Below are positions 33,720 to 43,000 of a stretch of DNA of 64,000 bases, in pieces. The stretch covers positions 124,001-188,000 of the forward strand of contig NZ_DASVSF010000100.1 of assembly GCF_036388275.1 (NCBI RefSeq), in the 5' to 3' direction. Every line of letters starts with the position of its first letter. The first letter of the stretch is position 1. This DNA comes from Longimicrobium sp. (GTDB lineage: Bacteria; Gemmatimonadota; Gemmatimonadetes; Longimicrobiales; Longimicrobiaceae). Made by a program: the position numbers and the translations under genes. The notes under the pieces are model-generated. The model was not told where the DNA came from. It saw only the letters and a list, made by a program, of their open reading frames with translations, and made no database searches.

Positions 33720-36098
33720 ATGCGCTCCTACGTGGCCGTCCTCCAGGAGGCCGGCGCCACCAGCCTCAGCGCCCAGGTGCGGGCCGTCGAGTCGGCGATC
33801 TGGGCGCGCAACCAACAGATGGAAGACGGCGGCGGCGGCGATCTCGCCGTCGCCGATACGGATTCGTGGTACATGGTCGATGTGTTTCCCGAGATGGCAA
33901 TCGTCCGCCAGGGACGCGTGCTCCTCAGCGTGCCCTACAGCTTCAACGCAGAGGGCGCGGTGGAGTTCGGCGAAGCAACTCCCGTCGAGGCGGTCTACCA
34001 GCCGATCACCGTCCAGGAGAGCAACAACGTCGCTCCTGCGGACGGTGTCGCGGGGGCCGGCGGGTTGGAGTGGGAAGTCGAGATCATCCACCCCGGGCTC
34101 AGCAAGAACGGGCTTTACTACCGGCCGGAGGTCCTGGCTGCGGCGATCCCGCTCTTCGAAGGGATGAAGGTCTACTACTTCGACGACGACGCCCGTGGCC
34201 ACAAGCAGGACGCCCGTATGAAGCAGCCCCGGCAGATGGTGGGCTGGATTGATGGAGTCCGGCAGCGGGAGGACGGCGTCATCCTCGGCACCCAGCACTT
34301 TCTGCAGGGCGGGGCGGCCGACGTCGTCCGCACCCAGGTCACCAGCGCCTGGCGGCGACAGAAGAAGGATCTGTTCGGGCTGTCGATTGACGCTCGCGGG
34401 CTCACGAAAGACAGGCTCGTGGAGGGCAGGACGGTGAAGGACGTCCAGGTGATCGGCCACGTCCTCTCCACCGACATCGTGCTGGATCCCGCCGCCGGCG
34501 GGGCATTCACCCGCCTGGTCGAGAGCAGCTCGGCCGAGGCACCAGGTCAACCGCAACACGAGAGGAACCACGTGGACAAGAGACAGCAGCTGCTGCGCCT
34601 CCTCGAATCCCGCCGGCCGGCTGCGCTCGCGGGCCTGGACCGGGAGAAGGCGGGACTGGCGGAGCTCATCGAGCTGGCCACGACGGAGGAGCTTCAGGAG
34701 GCGTTCGCCGCCGGCGCCGGCGGGCAGCCCATCCAGGCCGCCGGCACGGGCGGCGCCGGCGGCGGTGCGCAGCCGTCGCCCGCAGAGATCGCGCTCGCCG
34801 GGCTCCACGTGCGCCAGGCGCTGCAGGAGTCGGCGCTCCCCGACTTCACGCAGAAGCGTATCCGCGAGCGGTTCAAGGGGGCGGCTCCGACCGAGGAGCA
34901 GATCCAGGCGGCGGTGGACGAGGAGCGCGCGTACCTCGCCGTCGCCAACCCTACGCGCGTCGTGGGCCTGGGCGGCGCGCGGCAGGGCGCCGGCGTCTCG
35001 ACGGCCGTCGGCGCCGAGTCGATCGACCGCATCCAGGCGGGGCTGGAGCGGGCGCTGGGGTTGGAGCCCGAGAACGCGGAGCTGCGGACGATCGCCCCGC
35101 TCAGCCTTCGCGGCGTCTACAACGAGATCACCCTCGGGCAGGACCCGGAGGTGCGCGGGCAGCTCCAGGAGAGCACCGCCAAGGAGATGCTCCAGGAGAA
35201 CTTCACCAGCGCCACGCTCCCGCGGGTGATGGCCAACGCGCTGCACCGGCTGCTGACCAGGGACTACGCCGCGGTGGACTACGGGGAGAACCGGATCATC
35301 TCCATGTCGGGCAGCGCCACGGATTTCCGCGCCCAGGAAGCGGTGCGGATCGGGTACTTCTCCGACATCCCCGAGGTGAACCCCGAGAACGGCGCCTACC
35401 AGGAGCTGGCGCCCTTCGGCGAGGAGAGCACGACCTACGGAGTGGGGCAGCGCGGGGCGCAGGTGACGATCACCCGCCGGATGATCATCAACGACGATCT
35501 GGGCGTCGTGAAGAAGATGGTCAGCCGGCTCGGCCGCGCAGCCAAGCGCACGTTCGCGCGCTTCGTGTGGGAGTTCTACCGCAGCAACGCGGCCGTGGGC
35601 GACGGCACGCCGTGGTTCACGGTGGCGCACGGCAACCTGCTCTCCCAGCCGCTGGACGCAGCCGGGCTGCGTGCCGCGCGCAACGCCCTCTTCAACCAGC
35701 GGGAGCCCGGCGCGAACGAGCGACTCGCCCTCCGGATGCACCTCCTTGTGGTGCCGATCCAGCTGGAAGACGTGGCCACGCAGCTCAACACCCAGGGCGG
35801 CCTGAACAACGACAACCCCTGGAAGGGGAAGTTCGGAGCCAACGGCGAGAACATCCTGGTGAACCCGCTGCTCGATGACCCGAACGACTGGGGCGTGTTC
35901 GCCGATCCGGCCGACGTCGACCTGGTGGAGATCAAGTTCCTGAACGGCCAGGCCGAGCCGGAGCTCCTGATCGCCGACAACCCCACGGTGGGGCAGATGT
36001 TCACCCGGGACGAACTGCAGTACCGGATCCGCCACGAGTACGGCGGGGCGCCCACGGATCACCGCGGTGCCGTGAAGTCCGTCGTGGCCGCCGCCTAA
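33720..36098 (+). CDS. Fused prohead protease and major capsid protein
   Basis: 792 residues. Residues about 110-250 form a Mu I-type protease region (NGLYYRPEVLAAAIPLFEG, GHVLSTDIVLDPAAGG). The middle (270-430) is a Gln/Glu/Ala-rich scaffold-like segment with a Gly/Pro linker, and the last third has a major capsid fold (RIISMSGSATDFRAQEAVRIGYFSDIPE, RGAQVTITRRMIINDDL, WFTVAHGNLL). In Mu, protease (I) and capsid (T) are separate genes; here they are one frame. Cleavage would release capsid protein. Confidence 0.75.
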   Translation: MRSYVAVLQEAGATSLSAQVRAVESAIWARNQQMEDGGGGDLAVADTDSWYMVDVFPEMAIVRQGRVLLSVPYSFNAEGAVEFGEATPVEAVYQPITVQESNNVAPADGVAGAGGLEWEVEIIHPGLSKNGLYYRPEVLAAAIPLFEGMKVYYFDDDARGHKQDARMKQPRQMVGWIDGVRQREDGVILGTQHFLQGGAADVVRTQVTSAWRRQKKDLFGLSIDARGLTKDRLVEGRTVKDVQVIGHVLSTDIVLDPAAGGAFTRLVESSSAEAPGQPQHERNHVDKRQQLLRLLESRRPAALAGLDREKAGLAELIELATTEELQEAFAAGAGGQPIQAAGTGGAGGGAQPSPAEIALAGLHVRQALQESALPDFTQKRIRERFKGAAPTEEQIQAAVDEERAYLAVANPTRVVGLGGARQGAGVSTAVGAESIDRIQAGLERALGLEPENAELRTIAPLSLRGVYNEITLGQDPEVRGQLQESTAKEMLQENFTSATLPRVMANALHRLLTRDYAAVDYGENRIISMSGSATDFRAQEAVRIGYFSDIPEVNPENGAYQELAPFGEESTTYGVGQRGAQVTITRRMIINDDLGVVKKMVSRLGRAAKRTFARFVWEFYRSNAAVGDGTPWFTVAHGNLLSQPLDAAGLRAARNALFNQREPGANERLALRMHLLVVPIQLEDVATQLNTQGGLNNDNPWKGKFGANGENILVNPLLDDPNDWGVFADPADVDLVEIKFLNGQAEPELLIADNPTVGQMFTRDELQYRIRHEYGGAPTDHRGAVKSVVAAA

Positions 36099-36108
36099 AA
36101 AACCCGCG

Positions 36109-36137
36109 CGCCAGTCGCGACACGCTCGCGGCTGGCG
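36109..36137 (+). terminator. Hairpin after the capsid gene
   Basis: A 12-bp inverted repeat (36109-36120 with 36126-36137, one G-T pair, loop CACGC). No T-run. It may be a weak terminator or mRNA stabiliser for the highly expressed capsid. Confidence 0.45.
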
Positions 36138-36154
36138 TTGGGTAGCTTTGGTCC

Positions 36155-36230
36155 GCGGGAGAGGTGCATGGTGACACCACGGGATTCATGGGCCCGGTGA
36201 CGTCCCGGTTCGAATCCGGCTCCCGCGCCA
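36155..36230 (+). tRNA. tRNA-like gene, anticodon probably CAT (Met)
   Basis: A 7-bp acceptor stem (GCGGGAG with CTCCCGC), a D-arm (GGTG/CACC), an anticodon arm with CGGG/CCCG and loop TTCATGG, and a T-arm CCGG-TTCGAAT-CCGG; encoded CCA follows a G at 36227. The A31-G39 mismatch, single linker base before the D-stem and a longer variable region are unusual. It lies inside the phage between capsid and connector genes. May be a functional phage tRNA or a decayed one. Confidence 0.55.
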
Positions 36231-36267
36231 TCGCGGCTTTCATCAACAGGGGGGAAAAGAGGCACAC

Positions 36268-36480
36268 GTGCAGAAGCCTTCGATGGGCAGGATTGTCCAC
36301 TACGTCGACCGCCGCGGCAACCCGTTCCCGGCGATCGTGCGTGTGACGTACAGCGGCGACTCCGAGCTGGTGGACCTCACCGCCTTCACTGACCGGGGCA
36401 CGGCCGAGGCGGGTGTGAGGGTGCGCCGCTGCGACGAGCACAAGGACAACACGTGGCACTGGCCGGAGCGCGAGTCGTGA
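36268..36480 (+). CDS. Small phage protein
   Basis: 70 residues from a GTG with GAGG at good spacing. Starts with a beta-rich HYVDRRGNPFPAIVRVTY segment and ends NTWHWPE. Similar short proteins occur in phage structural clusters. Function unknown. Confidence 0.5.
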   Translation: MQKPSMGRIVHYVDRRGNPFPAIVRVTYSGDSELVDLTAFTDRGTAEAGVRVRRCDEHKDNTWHWPERES

Positions 36481-37133
36481 GCCTGGCCGATCTTCGCCCG
36501 CGCGTCCGCACCCTGGTGCGCGGCGGCGCGGCCAGTGTCGAGCCCGATTACGACGGGCATCTCCGGAACGCCGCGCTCGTTTATTCGCGGCGGCGGCCGC
36601 GCCTCCTGGTGCATGATCTGGTGAGCGATGGAAGTGGCCAGCTACCGCTCCCGGCGGAGTGGGTCACCGACTTCAGCGAGCCGCGGTCGGTCGAGTACCC
36701 GGTCGGCGGGCGCCCTCCCGAGCTGCTCAGCGCCCGCGAGTACTTCCTGTACGCGAGCCCCGCTGGTGAGGTCCTCGCCCTTCGTGACGTCGACGTGCCG
36801 GCGGGCGGCGTCGTGCGCCTCACGTTCAGCGCGCCGCACGTCATCGAGGAGGCGTCGACGACGCTGCCGCGGACGTGCTGGGACACGATCGAGAAACTCG
36901 CGGCGGGCAATGCGTGCCTGGAGATCGCGGCCGAGTACAGCCACTCCGGGGACCGCAGCGTCGGCCTCGACATGGTAGACCACGGAAGCAAGGGCAGCGA
37001 GTTCGAAAAGCGTGGCAAGACGTACCTGGCCAAGGCCACCGACGAGCTGCCGCAGCTCGAGGGCACCTCGGTGGAGGCGGCGGGCGGGGAGGTGAGCTTC
37101 GCCTCGGACGTCTGGTACCTGACGCATCGCTGA
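36477..37133 (+). CDS. Probable head-tail connector protein
   Basis: 218 residues from a GTG overlapping the previous stop. Helical start (ADLRPRVRTLVRGG), then DVDVPAGGVVRLTFSAPHVI. Position after the capsid and before tail-completion proteins suggests an adaptor. No sequence family identified with certainty. Confidence 0.5.
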   Translation: MSLADLRPRVRTLVRGGAASVEPDYDGHLRNAALVYSRRRPRLLVHDLVSDGSGQLPLPAEWVTDFSEPRSVEYPVGGRPPELLSAREYFLYASPAGEVLALRDVDVPAGGVVRLTFSAPHVIEEASTTLPRTCWDTIEKLAAGNACLEIAAEYSHSGDRSVGLDMVDHGSKGSEFEKRGKTYLAKATDELPQLEGTSVEAAGGEVSFASDVWYLTHR

Positions 37134-37139
37134 GGCGTC

Positions 37140-37712
37140 GTGCTGAGTATCACCATCGGAGCGGCGCCTTTCGCGGACCCCGGGCCGGTGCTGGTCCAGA
37201 ACGTATCGGCCGGCATGCACGAGGCGGTCGCGCTCCTGGAGGCCGCGACCAAGCGTGAGACGCCGATCGGCGTGACGGAGGCGGCGCGCGGGTCGATCGC
37301 AGGCGAGGTGCGGATGGGCCAGGCGATCGGTGTGGGGCTGCCCGCTGGCGTGGTGGGGTCGCCGCTGAAGCACGTCGACGTCATCAACACCGGCCGGCGC
37401 CCCGGGCAGAAGCCGCCGCCCGTGGAAGCACTGGAGCTGTGGGTCCGTCGGAAGGTGCGCATCGAGCGAGTGCATGCGACCGGCAAGAAGGCTGGCCAGG
37501 TGAAGACGCGCCTCGGCAAGCGCCTGGTCCGCGCGCCCACGGTGACTGAGGCCCGGGGAATCGCGTTCGTGATCGCGCGCTCGATCGGCGCGAAGGGCAT
37601 CGAGGGGCGGCACTTCTTCGAAAAGGCGATCGAGGCGAACACGTCGCAGCTGCAGCGGATCTTCGACAACGTGGGGCTTCGCATCACCGTCGACCTCACG
37701 CGAGGGAAGTGA
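37140..37712 (+). CDS. Tail completion / neck protein candidate
   Basis: 190 residues from a GTG. Helical with a basic middle (WVRRKVRIERVHATGKKAGQ) and C-terminal helical region (FFEKAIEANTSQLQRIFD). Resembles HK97 gp10-type neck proteins in position and length. Confidence 0.5.
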   Translation: MLSITIGAAPFADPGPVLVQNVSAGMHEAVALLEAATKRETPIGVTEAARGSIAGEVRMGQAIGVGLPAGVVGSPLKHVDVINTGRRPGQKPPPVEALELWVRRKVRIERVHATGKKAGQVKTRLGKRLVRAPTVTEARGIAFVIARSIGAKGIEGRHFFEKAIEANTSQLQRIFDNVGLRITVDLTRGK

Positions 37713-38182
37713 AGCCGATGCTGTATCGCGATCGCGCGGCCGAGGTGGCGGCCAGGCTCGCGGCGCTGCCCGGCGCCGGCAGGGTGCATGACCGGGGGAA
37801 GGTCGTCCGCACCTCGGCCGAGCTGATCAGGCACTTCAAGGTCGAAGGCCAGGAGAAGATCTGCGGGTGGTTCGTCACCCGCTTCGCCGGCGCCGCGGAC
37901 CCGGGCGCGCCGGCGCACTGGGAGGACCGGATGAAGCTGATCCGTTTCTGCGGGGTCCAGGACGAATCGGAATCGGAGCTGGACTTCCAGGAGTCGCTGG
38001 ACGACGCGGTCGTGGAGTTCCGCGACAACCCTCAGCTGAGCTTCGGCACCGTGGCTGGCGAGCTGAAGATCCTGGTCGCTGAACCCAGGGATTTTATGGG
38101 CGGCGCCGTCTTCCACGTCGCGGAATGCGAACTCGTCGTAAGCCTCGACTTCTATCACGACCTGACCGGGAGGAGCGAGTGA
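37709..38182 (+). CDS. Tail terminator candidate
   Basis: 157 residues from a GTG. It begins LYRDRAAEVAARLAALPG and ends with FGGAVFHVAECELVVSLD-like strands (MGGAVFHVAECELVVS), a pattern found in small tail terminator proteins of Mu-like and siphovirus phages. Position just upstream of the tail tube gene. Confidence 0.55.
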   Translation: MKPMLYRDRAAEVAARLAALPGAGRVHDRGKVVRTSAELIRHFKVEGQEKICGWFVTRFAGAADPGAPAHWEDRMKLIRFCGVQDESESELDFQESLDDAVVEFRDNPQLSFGTVAGELKILVAEPRDFMGGAVFHVAECELVVSLDFYHDLTGRSE

Positions 38183-38409
38183 CGCTCGTTAACGAAGGGA
38201 ACCTGGGCGGCCGCGACTTCGCGGTGACGAGGGATGATGGCGGCGCCCCCATCGCGTTCGTCTGCCTCGGCTGCCACCAGGAGTTCCCGATGGACCAGAT
38301 GGACGATGGGAGCGCGGTGGAAGCGTTATCAAAGCACGAGTGCGGTAAGGCCGCGCCCCGCGCCGCCGGGCGGGCGGCCACGAAACCCAAACTTGAGGAG
38401 ACGGCCTGA
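38179..38409 (+). CDS. Small phage protein with zinc-like motif
   Basis: 76 residues from a GTG overlapping the previous stop. Contains CLGC with later His and Cys (KHEC), so a single zinc site is possible. Tail region, unknown. Confidence 0.45.
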   Translation: MTLVNEGNLGGRDFAVTRDDGGAPIAFVCLGCHQEFPMDQMDDGSAVEALSKHECGKAAPRAAGRAATKPKLEETA

Positions 38410-39389
38410 TGCGCCGGACACGACTGCACGGCCTGCTCATGAGGCGGGAGGCCCTCTACGGGATTGACTCCGGGCCCACTCCCCTGGCGCACGGCGTCCA
38501 GTTGGAGGAGTCGCCGTGGAACACCTTGGAGGTGGACTACCTGGAGCGGAACGAGCGAGACCAGGCAGCGGGTTCCGGGCTTGGGTCCACCAGCGGGGCC
38601 CAGCCGAGCGGTCGCTGGGCCAAGTTCCGCGCTGTGATCGCGCTGAAGGGCGCCGCTGCCGCCGCCGACGTCCCCGAGATCGACGTAGCCTTTGCGGCGT
38701 GCGGACTGGTCCGCACCGACGACGCCACGCCCGGGGCCGAGAAGCGCACGTGGGCGCCGATCGCCGCGGGCCAGGAGGGCGAGAGCGTGACGGCCTACGC
38801 TTACGCTGGCGGGCTCCTGTACCGGATCGTCGGCGTTCGCGGGAAGATCACCAACGTCCAGCTCACCGCTGCCCAGATCTGCCGTGTCACCATGGAGTTC
38901 AACGGGCTGCTCGCCGGCGATCCTGAGGACGCGGTGCTGCCGGCGATCACCTACGCGCAGCGCGCGCTCAAGCCCCCGGTCGCGGGCGGTGGCGCGCTGA
39001 GCCTGAACGGCTACGGGCCGCGGTGGCACAGCTTCGCGTTCGACATGGGTACCGAGCTCGTCGCGCTCGCCCGGGGCAACGCACCTGGTGGGCACGCGGG
39101 CTACGGTATCGTGGACTACAAGCCGGTGGTTAAGGCCCAGATCGACGTGCCGCCGGTGCTCGCCGCCTTCAACCCCTGGGCGCTGGAGCGCACGGCCGAG
39201 GTGTTCCCTTGGAGCATCGCGCTTCCCGGCGCGCAGTACAACTCCTGGGTGATTGCGGGGCCGGCTGGCCAGATGGCTAAGGCTCCTCCGGGTGAACGCG
39301 ACAAGTTGGCGATGGTCGACGTGCAGATCCGTGTGTGCGGCGATGACACCGATCCCGCCGCGGCCCCGTTCCGGTTGGTCCAGAGCTGA
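38409..39389 (+). CDS. Tail tube protein candidate
   Basis: 326 residues. The middle is a beta-rich domain (WAKFRAVIALKG, VTAYAYAGGLLYRIVGVRG, CRVTMEFNGLL). Location between terminator and tail chaperone genes, and length, fit a major tail tube protein. Not confirmed by a named motif. Confidence 0.5.
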   Translation: MRRTRLHGLLMRREALYGIDSGPTPLAHGVQLEESPWNTLEVDYLERNERDQAAGSGLGSTSGAQPSGRWAKFRAVIALKGAAAAADVPEIDVAFAACGLVRTDDATPGAEKRTWAPIAAGQEGESVTAYAYAGGLLYRIVGVRGKITNVQLTAAQICRVTMEFNGLLAGDPEDAVLPAITYAQRALKPPVAGGGALSLNGYGPRWHSFAFDMGTELVALARGNAPGGHAGYGIVDYKPVVKAQIDVPPVLAAFNPWALERTAEVFPWSIALPGAQYNSWVIAGPAGQMAKAPPGERDKLAMVDVQIRVCGDDTDPAAAPFRLVQS

Positions 39390-39497
39390 ACCCAAAGGCC
39401 GGCTCCTCTGGGGGGCGGGGAGTTGGTGCCCGTTCCGTAGGGGCGCCCCGCGCCTGTTCCCTTTCCCCTTCCCATCCAACGAAAGGCACCGACCCAA

Positions 39498-39914
39498 ATG
39501 CACAGCCTGCCCCGCCGCGTGAAGGAACTGCCGATCCCCATCCCAGGTTGCCCGGGAGTCGTAGTCCACGCCGAGCCGCTGACCGACGAGCAGTACCTGG
39601 TCATCAACGAAGGTGCGGTCCTCCAGTACGTGGACGGCCCCGACGGTGAACGCGTGAAGCGCTACGCGTTCCCGCTCTCCCCCCACGTCGAGTTCTTCCG
39701 GGACCGGCTCCGCTCCATCTCCGAGCTGGACATCGCCGGCGAGCCATTCGATCCGGCGAACGACGACCACGTCGCCAGCATTCCGGCGACGTGGAAGGCC
39801 GCCGTTCTCCAGCGGCTGGTACGCTACGCCCAAGGTCTGACGGAAGAAGAACTGGGAAACTCGCTGCCGCCGGCCGAGACCTCGTCCACGGATACAACGT
39901 CCTCGCCGACCTGA
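39498..39914 (+). CDS. Tail assembly chaperone, upstream frame
   Basis: 138 residues. Position just before a tape measure gene and a slippery site near its 3' end identify it as the short form (gpG type). The end (ETSSTDTTSSPT) is low-complexity, usual for the read-through-free product. The frame overlaps the downstream partner. Confidence 0.7.
   Translation: MHSLPRRVKELPIPIPGCPGVVVHAEPLTDEQYLVINEGAVLQYVDGPDGERVKRYAFPLSPHVEFFRDRLRSISELDIAGEPFDPANDDHVASIPATWKAAVLQRLVRYAQGLTEEELGNSLPPAETSSTDTTSSPT
39854..39860 (+). promoter_or_regulatory. Programmed -1 frameshift site GGGAAAC
   Basis: A perfect X XXY YYZ heptamer in phase with the upstream frame (codons GGA AAC starting at 39855). A -1 shift enters the frame that ends at 40081, giving a 194-residue fusion protein (121 codons plus 73). 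This is the same arrangement as the gpG-gpGT shift of lambda. Confidence 0.85.
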
Positions 39915-40081
39915 GCCCGCGCCTGCAGCGGCTGGTCAAGAGCTTCACATGGTTGGAGCTCTTCAAGAAATCGCCACTAGACCTCGGGCTGCGGCCGGAA
40001 GAACTCGACCCCGCATGGGAAGAGGCGATGATGGTCCTGAAGGCGGCGACTGAAGATGAGCAGCGGATGATGCGAGAATGA
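39860..40081 (+). CDS. Tail assembly chaperone, downstream -1 frame
   Basis: 73 codons from the shift site to the stop, beginning LAAAGRDLVHGYN and containing WLELFKKSPLDLGLRPEELD. It has no own ribosome-binding site, so it is made only by frameshifting. The stop overlaps the tape measure start (ATGA). Confidence 0.75.
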   Translation, partial: LAAAGRDLVHGYNVLADLSPRLQRLVKSFTWLELFKKSPLDLGLRPEELDPAWEEAMMVLKAATEDEQRMMRE

Positions 40082-43000
40082 GCGGCACCAGGCACGAGAT
40101 CGAAGTGGCACTGACCCCGACAGGCGGGCCGGAAACGGTCCGCCTTTTCGGGTTGGTGAACGCTTCACTCCACGAAACTGCTGGGGCTGCAACGACCGTG
40201 GCTGCGGCGACGGTCGGAGTGGACCGTGCCATCGAGAGCACGAACCTGCGTGGGTTCGCAGGTGCCGCCGCGAACGCAGCGGGCCAGCTGAAACCGATCG
40301 CTCCCGCGGCCACCCGGGCGGCAGAGGGCGTGTGGCTACTGGAAGCCGCCACGACTCAGGAAACGGCGGCGGGCAAGGTTCTGAACGGTACCCTGCAGGG
40401 CAGCGCCGAGTCCATGAACACCATTCCGCCGGCGGCTGCCGCCGCGGCGGAGGGTATCGAGACCCTCGCAGCCGAAAGCAGCAGGGCAGGCAACCAGGTC
40501 GAGGCGCTCCTCACCGACATGAACGCCCTCGTCAAGGACGGTTTTGACCGGGTTGTTTCTGGGTCCGGGCGCGCGCGCAAGGCGTTGAAGGACGTGGTCC
40601 CGCCGGAACTCGCGGCCGAGTTGAAGGTCATCGAGGCTCGCCTGAAGGACCTGCACGAGCAGCACGACGCGGGCGGCAGGATCCAGGGCGTCGGCAACTC
40701 GATGACCATGGGGATCACCGTGCCGGTGATGGCGGCCGCCGGCGCAGCGACGGCGATGCAGCTGTCGTTCGAGAACTCGCTGACTCAGTTGGAGACGCTC
40801 GTCGGCATCAGCAGCGAGCAGGTGCGCGAGTGGCGCGGCGAGCTGATGGAGATGGCGCCCGCGGTGGGCCAGTTCGCGGCCCCTCTGACGGACGGAATGC
40901 TCGCCATCACCGGCGCCGGTGTGCGCGGCGCTGAGGCGATGGAGCTGCTGGAGTACTCGGCAAAGGGCGCGTCGATGGGACTGGGCGAGGTCAACGACGT
41001 AGCCCGCCTCGGCACCGCCGCTGCCCAAGCCTACGCCGAGCAGCAGCTGGGTGGGAAGCGGGCGCTGGAGATCATCTTCGCGACTGCCCGCGAGGGCAAC
41101 TTCGAGGTCTCTCAGCTGGCCGGCAGCATGGGAAGGGTGCTGCCGATTGCCGCCCAGCTGGGCGTCGAGTTCGAGGACGTCGGCGCGTTCATCGCGTCGT
41201 TCACCAAGGTCAACGGAGACGCCTCCCAATCGGTGACCGGGCTGGTGGCGTTCCTCCAGGCGTTGATCGCCCCAACAAAGGAGGGCGCCGAAACACTCGC
41301 CAAGGTAGGACTCTCGGCAGCGAAGCTACGGGAGGAAGTCAAAGACAAGGGGCTCACCCAAGCGCTCATCGACCTGATCGCGCTGTTCAAGAACAGCCCA
41401 GAGGAGTTGGTGAAGGTCATCCCCTCCATCGAGGGCCTGGTGGGGGCGCTGGGCACTGCGGGGTTGCAATCGGCCGACTTCACGCTGGTCGCTGACAATA
41501 TCCACAAGTCTGCCAATGTCATTGACGATGCATGGGCCATCGTCGAAGACCGTGACGGCCACAAGCTAAAAACCGCCACGATCGAACTGTCGAACCTGGG
41601 AATCACCATCGGCGCCGAGCTCGCGCCGGCGCTGGTGGACCTGGTGAGGGCCGGCGTTCCCGTGATCCACTTCGTCGGCGACGTGGTGGAAGGGTTCGGG
41701 CTGCTGCCCGGGCCAATCAAGACGACGGCGTTCGTCATCGGCGGCGTCGTGGTGGCGATGGGTCCGTTCATCACCGTGCTTGGCACCGGGGTCCAGCTGC
41801 TCACGAGCGTGAGGATCGCCGCGGCAACGGCCTCCGCGGCGAACGCCCTCGGAGGTATGCCCGTGCTGTTGAGCGGGACCGCTGCAGCTGGTGTCGCGGC
41901 CGGCGCCGGTGCTGAGACGGCCGCCGCCGGCATCACCGCCGCCAACGCCGCCGCACGGGGGCTCGCGATCACCCTGGGCGTCGGCGCCGCGGTGCTGGTC
42001 GGACTGGGGCTTTTGGCCGCCGCCTTCGGGAACGCCGCCAGCAAGGCGCGCGAGATGGGCGAGACTGGGGAAGAGTCGGTCCGGAAGGTCCAAGCGGCGC
42101 TCACGCAGATGGACGTAGCCACGCTGCAGGGCGAAGAGGCGGCAGTCCGAGGGTCGCTTGAGCGCGTCCGCCAGGATCTCGCGAGGGAGCGGGCGGCATA
42201 CCGCGGCCTTTCCGACAAGCCTGTCGTCGTCGCGGTCCGGCGCGTCGGCACTGGTGAGCGCGAGACGCTCGTCAACGAATACGGTCCCAGTGAGCAGGAC
42301 CAAGCCGAGCAGCGTCTCCAGGTGCTCGCGTTGCAGCAAGTCCAGCTCGAGCAGCGCCGCGCGCAGATCGCCGCGGAGATCGCGAGCCAGCGGGCTGCGG
42401 CCGCACAGGCTGCTGAAGCACGACGCCTGGCAGACGCCACAGCTCGGCGCGGCGCCCAGCTGCTCGGCGTAGAAGATCCAGACGACGAGAAAAAGAAGCG
42501 CACTCCAATTCAGCTCGGGCTCCCGGGCACGCGTTTCAGCGACATCCCGCAGATGGGCGTCGGCAGCGCAGCTGCACTGGCGCTGCAGCCTCTGGATGCC
42601 GAGGTGAACACCGCCTTCGCCGCGGTGCAGGGACACTTCGCGGATCTGTCCACCCGCTCGGCCGAGTTGACCGTTGAGCTCGCCGTTGCAGGCGAGACGC
42701 TGGACCGGCTGCCACGCGGAAGCGAGGCCTTCAAGGATACAAACGAGCGTGTCCACGACCTCCGCATCGAGCTGCAGTCCGTGAACACGGAGCTGGCTGC
42801 CGTCCTTGCGGGGATGCAGCAGCTCGGGCGACAGGAGGGAATCTCGGTCGATGCGAAGGGCTTGCTCCCGATGATGCCCTTCACTCCCGACCCAGCGGCA
42901 TTGCAGGCGATCACCGACCACGGCTTGCGTCAGCTGCAGGCGTTCGCAACTCAGCCCGGCCGTCGCGATTCGTATGGCCGCCTGGTCAACGGCCGCGGAA

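Noticed and set aside
33309..36062. 917-codon open frame on the minus strand
   Set aside because: It lies opposite the protease-capsid gene, is caused by the GC-rich third position of that gene, and has no domain or start signal.
36155..36230. Selenocysteine tRNA reading (anticodon TCA, 8-bp acceptor stem)
   Set aside because: The long variable arm is missing and the anticodon stem does not pair in that register.
38094..39833. 579-codon open frame on the minus strand
   Set aside because: Antisense to the tail tube and chaperone genes in the phage late block; shadow frame.
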